A DNA stretch of 64,000 bases from Haemonchus contortus. Lineage: Eukaryota > Nematoda > Chromadorea > Rhabditida > Trichostrongylidae. Under the pieces are notes generated by a model. That model was given only the letters and a program-made list of their open reading frames with translations. It ran no database searches and was not told the origin of the DNA. Shown piece by piece: positions 55,101 through 64,000 of the stretch (the stretch's first letter is position 1; every line of letters begins with the position of its first letter). The position numbers were made by a program, and so were the translations under genes. The stretch spans positions 8,198,007-8,262,006 of the forward strand of contig LS997562.1 of the NCBI GenBank assembly GCA_000469685.2. Direction: 5' to 3'.

Positions 55101-56232
55101 ATGGCGACTCGTAACTAACCGATGTTCATTTCCAAGTACGTGTAGTTGAGAACACCTACACTCTGTTATATCGAGCGGAATTTGAAGGATGCGAAAAAAG
55201 ATAAGAAGAACGTATCTTTCGCACAAGCGACTTCTTCAATAAGTGAAAACAAAAAATATTGCGCTTCTCTAATTGAAGTTGGGTGTCGTATGCAATTTTC
55301 GATTAGTTTTTGTCACGACTTATGTCTGGGGTTTCTCCTAGAATCAGTGATAGTTACGATTTTCAGGGCCATTCATGGGTGGACGTACACGTATGAGGAA
55401 ACAGTGTTTATAGTAAAGAGAAGAACAACTGATATTTGAATCCTTCAGTGTACCTCACTTCGGATTGGCTCTGGGAGTTGTGAAAATGGCACTCATTATT
55501 CCTTCACATATTTATAACTTTTTGGAGTTATTGGGCAGATTCTGAGAGCTGAGCTGAGCTCAGCATTCCCTTTCAAGATAAGATTAGCAATGGTTCTGTA
55601 TTTATTGGTATAAGTTGACCTCTGCGATGAATGAAAAGCAAAATATAACACATGAAATTCAATGGTGTGAAAATTTCAGAAATTTAATATCTCATGAGAA
55701 ATTGTTCATTGATTTCGAGGCTGCCAAGTTTGCGAAGTCCTAGAATGTCATTCTAAATGAATAATAGTGGGTAGAATTGTGTGATAGTGAGCCCTCCACC
55801 ATGTCCTAACGACAACGTCTTCACTCTCATACAATCCTACCCACTGCGAGCGCGAAGGTTTGCCGATAATTCGTCAATTCTGAGACACTTTCGGATGGCG
55901 TACTGATTCACCCGATCGAAATAACAGCTGTTAACAGATATCAAGTAACTTCACAATTATTTCTTGAATGTATATCCATATCCCATGAAGTATATGGTCA
56001 CCCAATTCTTTGGGTAACACTACGAAATCTTCAAAATGATATGATCAAACGATGATCATTGGAGCTGTGACGTGATTTCTAATCGATCAATCAGTCAGTG
56101 TTAAGCATTACCTTATCGAAATTGCCTTTCTAACTAGTAGCTATCGCTCAAGCTCTAATCCGCTCTCATGAATGAACACTTCTTCTAGGCTTTATTGTAC
56201 ATTTCATATGACTAGGTAGCAATGTTCACCCT
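55101..56232. other. 3' flank of cathepsin copy 3
   Basis: Paralogous to 5444-5560, 7130-7613 and 39085-39659. It contains AATAAA on the minus strand at 56191-56196, which would serve copy 3. No other gene is seen. Confidence 0.6.
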
Positions 56233-56480
56233 GGGTATGGGTACATTCACCCAGAACTAGCTGGACGCGGCGAAATTCATGGTGATTAAAAAGGCTTTGG
56301 CGCATATCATTGGGGCTCGGGTTTCAAGTAGATTGGATAAGTAGGGCCAGCTGGTGCTACTTATCTATCCCACTTCAAATTTGTGCCCCAATGATTGGCG
56401 CCAGAGTCATTTTAATCACCACGAATTTCACCGCGCAGTTTGCCGCGTCCATCCAGTTCTGGGTGAATGTTCCGTCCCCC
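56233..56480. mobile_element. MITE inserted 2 bases after the stop of cathepsin copy 3
   Basis: A 248-base inverted-repeat element. The ends include ACATTCACCCAGAACT at the left and its near complement at the right, and the arms extend about 100 bases. It is flanked by GTTCACCCT at 56224-56232 and 56481-56489. A duplication of 8-9 bases suggests a hAT- or Mutator-type origin. The right-hand copy of the duplication contains the TGA stop of copy 3. Confidence 0.8.
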
Positions 56481-56482
56481 GT

Positions 56483-59400
56483 TCACCCTCGAACATGTCC
56501 GGCGACTACTTCCTGTTCGATTCCACAGTGGTTGAATCCCCGAACCATACGGAAGAAACCTGTAAGATAATCATTCATGAGGAATACAGTTGAAAGGAAG
56601 TAATACATCGCAAGTTCCAGCTTCACTGAGTCCATTTCGAGAAGTCAGTTTCACACTCACCTTTCTCTCCCCAGTCATTGTGCCATGAATTAGCGATAAT
56701 CCAGTAGGGTACGTACTTTTCAGTGCCCCATCCAATTATCTTTACAGCATGAGCGCCTCGGGCTTGTCCTGCTGTGTGCTACAAATAAATATTGCTGTCG
56801 TTTAGACTTTTTCACCAAAAAAAGCATCAGAGGAAATATATGGAGATCTTCCCCAGCTACCGGTATCGTAGTCTAATGTGAAAGTGGAGTCGAAATATAG
56901 GACCAGCCCTTTTTTGAGAGGACGCTATGTTCGTGTAGAATCCTTACCTTATAGATACCTTTTACATAGTATGATAAGTCATCGTAAACAATGAACGAGG
57001 CGACAACAGGTCCGTTCCTCATGATCTCCCTCTGAATAGCTTTGGCCGAGTTTGGTAGCTCGTAAGCGTCCTCGCCTGAAATTCAATCAACAGAGTGCGT
57101 CAACTGTTCACTCTTCTTCGTTTTCCATTAGTTCCTTTTAGGGATTTCCTTTTTGCTCCAAAGAGCATTTCTGTGTAAAACTCATTTTGTTCCGCCGGGA
57201 ATCTTTCTGAGGTCACACTCTAAGGTGAGAGCTTCAGGACACAGAAGAGCCCCAGAGTGTTCTAATTCACTTCTGGGGCAGCTTCATAAGAACATAGATG
57301 TAGGAAGAATCGGGCAGAGAACGTCTTATATTATGGAGGTCATTTGAAATGCAGGACCATGGCTTTTGTTTTACATACAACTTCCCTCTTTCATGTGAGT
57401 AATTTACTTATATTTCCCAAGTTGTGTAAGACCGACACAAGCTCAATTTCTGGAAAGCTTTGTTGAAGGCGCAGTTGAAGATAATTTTGAACTACCTAAT
57501 CTATGGGAATTTGTTGTGGTGCAAAATAGGTTGTGGAGGAGGCGCAAAAATCGTCCCTATTTAAGAAATATAATACTTCAAAAAGGGTTTTGTATGAGAG
57601 TATGACGGCAGAAGTGGCATGAAGGTGTACCCGGAGGACCACCAGTCAGTGCAATCGCGCAGAGCTGGTTATAATAAACCAAAAATGCGAAAAATTGCCT
57701 CCCACTGATGTTATGGGTCACGGCTAGTTGTTTGAGTTGACAACATGTGCGCTCCATTGTCAATGATGCAGCCTTCGCAACGTCATTGGTACACGTCCGC
57801 CTTTAGGTGTGGATGTAGACAACCAGGCCTTTGGACACTCGATGCGCTTTTTTCGACTTGCAGCATGCTTTGGAGTCACTGGCTTAACCTTGTTGGAAAT
57901 ATGGGAAGCCATTCTTATCGTGAGCTATGCCTTTAACTTCAAACAACTATGCATACCCCAAGTCTTGTCCCTCTTGTACGATTTCTTGTAACCTTTTTGG
58001 CATTGCTTCACACATTTCGGAGTGCTTTCCTCTTTCGGGCATTCTCCATAATACGTTTCATTTCCATGATGTCCACATGGATGGAACGGATAAGGACGGC
58101 AGCCGGTCTAAAAGCATGCTCAACTCAGGAGTTTGGGTCAAGATGACTTCATGACTACCTTGGAACCGTAGTCTCCTCCGGTGACGGCACCTTGATATGA
58201 GAAATATTCGAAAGCATCAATTGGCCATCCACCCTCACATCTGGAACGATATTTTGTATTACTAGGGAACCGCGCTTTTTTGAAATCATTGGAAAAAGGT
58301 GATATGACAACTGTACAGTTTTTGGGTTGGGTAACGACTACTCTATGTAATCCCGAAGATATCTTTCCTCTAATCGATGCATTGCCTAGAATGATGTTTT
58401 ATTCACTCGCACAGTTTGGGCCAGACATCAGGTTTTCCAAGACAAGAAAGATTTGTCGAATCACTGTGGTGATTCATTCTTGCAATCAGTGTGGTAGTTC
58501 ACTCTCGAACCTTCAGCTTGCCGTCGAGGAAAGCCAACACTAAGCTCTCTAGCAAGTATGCTAATGGTAGTGGCCCCCTACTGGTGCAAATTTTTCGGAA
58601 TTAAAAATCCTACCCAAAACCGCATGTATCACAGCATGACACAAAGTCTATCGAGGAGATATGCACCTGAAACTCTTTGCATTACTTCAGACCGGAACTT
58701 TGGAATAGCTGTTTAGTTGCACCTGCTTTTTTTGTTTGCTTGCAATGCAAATACGATCTGAGAGGACAGATGCCGTCGAAACTGCCCAGCATGAGCCTGA
58801 AAGTTTTCATTTTTTCTCTATTCATCTACACAATCATTCTGTCTTATAGTCAAAAGTTGCTCACCGCAGTTGGCTTGGTCACGGATATGTTCGATCGAAG
58901 TGCAGTTAGGCCATTTAGTTCGAGCGTCGAAGCTGCAAAAGAGCGTTCACTACCGTTGCCTCAGACGAATCGGAGACATTATTCCGCTGGCATCTCTTTC
59001 GAATCGCTTAGTATTGTCAATTCCTAGATTCTACTAGTCGTTTTCCGTTTTCGCGATTCTGAGCACTCAGATTTCCCTCAGCGGATGTATTTGTCCAGCA
59101 ATTGAGGACCTTGTGAGTAGTGGTAGTATGGACAGTTTTCGAGTATGATGACCAACCTTTCTGGGATGTCGTCACCATTGTCATTCGCGTCTTCAACAAC
59201 AGGCTTCCTATTCTGATTGATAAATCTAAGGTCCATTATTTTATGCTGTACATTGTAACTGTGTGGGGTTATTTCAGCCTGCAAAGAGACACTGAGTGAA
59301 CCCTGGGATTGGATTTGTGAAGTAAAATATTACCTCAAAGAAGTTCTGGTTCTTTTTCAGATATTTGACTAATTCCTCACCACTTAGCACCTGCGCCGCC

Positions 59401-59642
59401 CGTGGGATTTTCTCATTCCTTATAGCAGCTGCAAAAATACAATGGCTAAATTTTCCTCAGTGTATCTACTAATGGCATAGAAATGAAGACCAACCGAGCA
59501 CATCCGCTTCGGATGCGAAGGCTACGTGGGATAGGCAAATGCAGAGTGCAGCTACGATGTACCGCTGGAATATACGTTGCTTCTCAAACATTCAAACAAA
59601 GACGTAAAATCTAGAAATAGTCACGATGAAATCACTTACCAT
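56483..59642 (-). CDS. Cathepsin B-like cysteine protease copy 3, intact
   Basis: Exons 5' to 3': 59640-59642, 59495-59564, 59334-59428, 59157-59278, 58865-58932, 58723-58796, 58614-58666, 58159-58240, 57957-58107, 56948-57075, 56661-56778, 56483-56559. They total 1041 bases, 346 residues, with the same phases as copy 2. Signal peptide [18 protein letters not shown], propeptide [19 protein letters not shown], mature start near FDARTKW. Catalytic Cys in [10 protein letters not shown], His in [11 protein letters not shown], Asn in [14 protein letters not shown] (haemoglobinase signature). The occluding loop keeps His-His ([15 protein letters not shown]). Differences include CEGGWP for CDGGWP and a basic SKQKKQ loop. 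The C-terminus is [19 protein letters not shown] plus a short tail. A MITE lies immediately after the stop. Confidence 0.93.
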
Positions 59643-59659
59643 TGCTCAGAATGTTGTAG
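59640..59659 (-). promoter_or_regulatory. Candidate trans-splice acceptor and first exon, copy 3
   Basis: Same spacing as copies 1 and 2, but the acceptor is weaker (GATGCTTCCGGAG). The ATG abuts a GTAAGT donor. Confidence 0.35.
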
Positions 59660-60421
59660 CTCCGGAAGCATCGACTTATATTCATGAAGTCAGTTGTCAA
59701 ATAAGGATTAGCCCTGGTTACGATAAGAGAAATATCAAAAGAATTTGTAGAATAGCCATCACTTTTATTGCATACATTCAAAGTGCAGAATTTCTTTAAC
59801 TTCAATCAAAAAGTCATTTCATAGTCCACTCCAAATACTTTGTTTGGTCTTGGTTTTTCAAAGTAACTTTGACCCCTTCGTCGTAATCTCTGCGCCTTTA
59901 TCGAGCCATTCATTGCGAATAGTCACTGTAACGTGACTTTTCGGCTATTGTCACTAAAATAGTCAGTTAGTTGTGCTAAAAAGTCAGTCATTCGATTGCT
60001 GTAAAAAGAGGCACCTTGATACTCCGCAATTTTGAAGATGACTAGACTTCTCGTTCACCCGATTTGTTTTGCTTTTATTTGTTTCTCAACCCCTTACGGA
60101 TGGGAGCTACTTCAACAAGCTTACCAGTTGCAATAGAAAGCATAGTAAATTTAAATAAAGAAGGCTCTAGAAAGTTTGAGATGTGCTCAATTTTGTCGAA
60201 ATAACCTATAGAGAAGCTACTAGCAAAGGGGCATGGTTATTCTAAGAGAAACAACACGCACATATTTGTAATTTGAGTTCTCCGAGTTAGCTGCCTTCAG
60301 CACAGCAGTGGTTAGCGAAATCTATATAAACAATTTCCTCCAATGAGTTTGTCCACGATGGTGAAAGGAACATCTATTTACCTATTCATTTATCTATATA
60401 CTATTTATTTTATTTATTGGC
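59660..60421. other. 5' flank of cathepsin copy 3
   Basis: Paralogous to 13016-13530 and 42779-43470. Nothing coding is recognised. Confidence 0.5.
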
Positions 60422-60438
60422 TTATTTATTCATTCATG

Positions 60439-60660
60439 GGGCCGAGGTGGTGTAGTGGCAAGTGGCGTACTATATCAAGTCAGGAGGAGTTCGAATCCCG
60501 GATCAATACCCGCCTAGGCCAACCAAGACTTTGGTACCAGACTTGTCTGGGAGGATAAAAGCACTGTTTTGTACATGGGCTGACCACCGCAAGTCGTTGT
60601 ATGGGCCACATACGCACTCATTACGCCACTACGATTCTGATACGATTCTGAATGGGAGTC

Positions 60661-60693
<33 letters not shown>

Positions 60694-60743
60694 GGGGCAT
60701 CCCTCAGACGGGATTAACGCCAAAACTTTTACCCTTTTATCCT
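60439..60743 (+). mobile_element. tRNA-derived SINE with 17-base target duplication
   Basis: GGCCGAGGTGGTGTAGTGG head and GAGTTCGAATCCCGGATC (B box). Flanked by TTATTTATTCATTCATG (60422-60438) and, with one mismatch, 60744-60760. It contains the poly-G run at 60675-60698. Confidence 0.88.
60665..60698 (+). repeat. GT then G homopolymer run
   Basis: A short GT repeat followed by about 24 G bases inside the SINE. Prone to sequencing error and a potential G-quadruplex. Confidence 0.9.
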
Positions 60744-60760
60744 TTATTTACTCATTCATG

Positions 60761-61198
60761 CACGCAAGGTGTGCTTATGCATTTTAGTGATATTGAATGC
60801 CTAATAAAGTAAGCAAGTTAAGCAGGTCACTTTTCTAATCGTTCAGATATTCAGCGTTTTTTGCAGGCCAGCTGGCGCTGTTACCATCTGCCTACGTGGG
60901 AAAATAGCGAGTCAAAAACCTTACTATGATGATTTCTATTTAGTTTTGCTCGCTGAAGAGACAAGGAAGAATTATGGAATTGCCATTACTTGGTTGTATC
61001 ACCCAGCATTCATACAGCCGTGGCTTGAGCTCTCCCTTTATCACCTTGGAACAAAAGACAACATACCTAAACACTATTCTGCACAGTAAACTTTTAAGTC
61101 TGGATGTTGTGGACTTTCTTTGTAACTGGGTAGATTCCGCGGCTATTGAGTGTTAGGATCACATCGGTGCAACGAAATTCCATTGCAAAATTGTTTAA
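60761..61198. other. Intergenic between cathepsin copies 3 and 4
   Basis: Aligns with about 43590-43820 upstream of copy 2. No gene is recognised. Confidence 0.45.
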
Positions 61199-61699
61199 AG
61201 GCACAGCTCACGATAGTTTTGAGGTACCCCTTTGATTGGAAAAGCAGGATATTGGGAACAGATCATCGTTGGTGAAGAAAGCGAGAAAATTCGCCGATTT
61301 CGAGAAAAATATGGCTTCACAAAAGTAGGGAAAATAGAGGTTGGACGGAATTTCCATGACGGAAATAACATGGATGGGGTATTCAGACGAGGTTTTAGTT
61401 GTTGTAATTGGGTAAAGAGCTGACCACATCATGTCAGAACTGTACAGAACTGTCTTTCTCTGTCGTTACTGGTCATGGAAGTTGCTTGAACCTCCTACAT
61501 GGGTTCCCTTGCGATTGGCGCAGCCGTTACAGTGCCGGTGAAACTCGTCCGTGGATACATACGGGCCAATCTTTGAGCTTTTATAACTCCCTAACCGGGT
61601 CGTTTTCTGACCTAATGTGCCAGATATGGTATAAGCGAGAGCCTCAAATGCATCCTGCGGGGGGGATTTCAGAAACCATTTTTATCGTAAACTGTGCCT
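61199..61699. mobile_element. TTAA-type inverted-repeat element (about 500 bases)
   Basis: Ends AGGCACAGCTCACGATAG and the complement of AGGCACAGTTTACGATAA, preceded by TTAA (61195-61198) and followed by TTCA (61700-61703), a one-base decay of TTAA. Same family as 22409-23040. The copy 2 flank lacks it. A plus-strand frame (61232-61423) is unassigned. Confidence 0.75.
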
Positions 61700-61933
61700 T
61701 TCATCTTTTCAACTTTTGCCTGCAGTTTTAGTTTGATAGTGGAAGGAATCCATTTTTGTTTTCGGTGACTGATAGCGGGTAGCATGCATGTGCGTGAAAT
61801 TCCTTCCTTTGCACAATGATTTCTTGTTTGGGGTTCTGATGAAATGTCCTGTACATCTGAAATAATGGGAAACCCTTCTGTTTCCTCCAAACCCCTTCAA
61901 CAAATGGATACATTTTCAAACTTCATCATACAT

Positions 61934-61939
61934 TTTATT
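61934..61939 (-). terminator. AATAAA polyadenylation signal, cathepsin copy 4
   Basis: AATAAA on the minus strand about 24 bases past the stop of copy 4. Confidence 0.6.
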
Positions 61940-61962
61940 CACCTATATTGCAATATCCATAA

Positions 61963-63800
<1,838 letters not shown>

Positions 63801-63946
63801 CTGCAAATTGGCGTTCGAAATTGTTAAATTGTCAGACTGACTTATTCATTTACAAGGAGTATGGACACCGGATTTTTGAGTTTTGACGATTTCATCCACC
63901 TCGATTTTATTACCGTGCGCATTAGTCCCCCATATGGTAAGCTTAA

Positions 63947-64000
63947 GGGCACTGTTCACGACAAGTTTGGGGTATCTAATTTAGGACGAATGATGGAAGT
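63947..64000 (+). mobile_element. TTAA-type element, left end, runs off the window
   Basis: TTAA (63943-63946) is followed by GGGCACTGTTCACGACAAG, matching the terminus of 22409-23040. It lies in the intron between exons 4 and 5 of cathepsin copy 4. The rest is beyond the window. Confidence 0.6.

Overview
This 64 kb window is eukaryotic. The sense is split into short exons with GT/AG introns, there are no operons or ribosome-binding sites, and most of the DNA is transposable elements. It looks like a parasitic strongylid (hookworm-like) nematode. The evidence is a head-to-tail cluster of cathepsin B-like cysteine protease genes carrying the YW-[LI]-IANSW-xx-DWGE signature known from proteases of blood-feeding helminths, candidate trans-splice acceptors 17 bases before the start codons, and nematode-type Penelope-like, Pao/BEL, RTE, CR1-like, mariner and Tc1 elements. 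The species is not determined.

The backbone is a tandem array of four cathepsin B-like genes, all on the minus strand: copy 1 (7614-12998), copy 2 (39660-42761), copy 3 (56483-59642) and copy 4 (61963 to at least 63800, 5' end outside the window). Copies 1-3 share an identical 12-exon plan in which the start ATG is the last codon of a tiny first exon. Copies 2 and 3 read as intact 346-residue preproenzymes. Copy 1 looks decayed: a Gly-to-Ala change beside the catalytic Cys, Trp-to-Phe beside the catalytic Asn, and a 2-base deletion in the penultimate exon. Copy 4 has an altered occluding loop. A divergent cathepsin B relic on the opposite strand lies near 46254-46400. The flanks of the genes are paralogous as well, so each copy can serve as the empty site for insertions in another.

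Layout. 1-5300: duplicated flank, and a decayed Penelope-like element (PLE, family 1) at the centre of a large imperfect palindrome inside a Tc1 relic. 6174-7086: LTR-element remnant. 7614-12998: cathepsin copy 1, with a CR1-like LINE in an intron and a GC-rich palindromic MITE inside that LINE. 13.8-23 kb: LINE, SINE, MITE, mariner, a long-armed fold-back and a TTAA-flanked element. 24.9-26.5 kb: decayed antisense PLE. 26587-39083: a mariner split by an 11.6 kb PLE array (family 2) with a 12-base target duplication. The array has an antisense arm and a sense arm, the latter holding a SINE-interrupted copy and three nearly identical 2.94 kb units. 39.7-46.5 kb: cathepsin copy 2 and upstream repeats. 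46.5-55.1 kb: SINE, mariner, Tc1 split by a young internally deleted Pao/BEL element, and an RTE LINE. 56.2-64 kb: cathepsin copies 3 and 4 with MITEs and a SINE.

The protease genes are presumably secreted or lysosomal/gut enzymes. Nearly everything else is mobile DNA. The most notable signals are hammerhead-ribozyme-like motifs at every PLE terminal region in two PLE families, the two-armed PLE array bounded by one target duplication, and nested insertions resolved to the base by comparing paralogous flanks.
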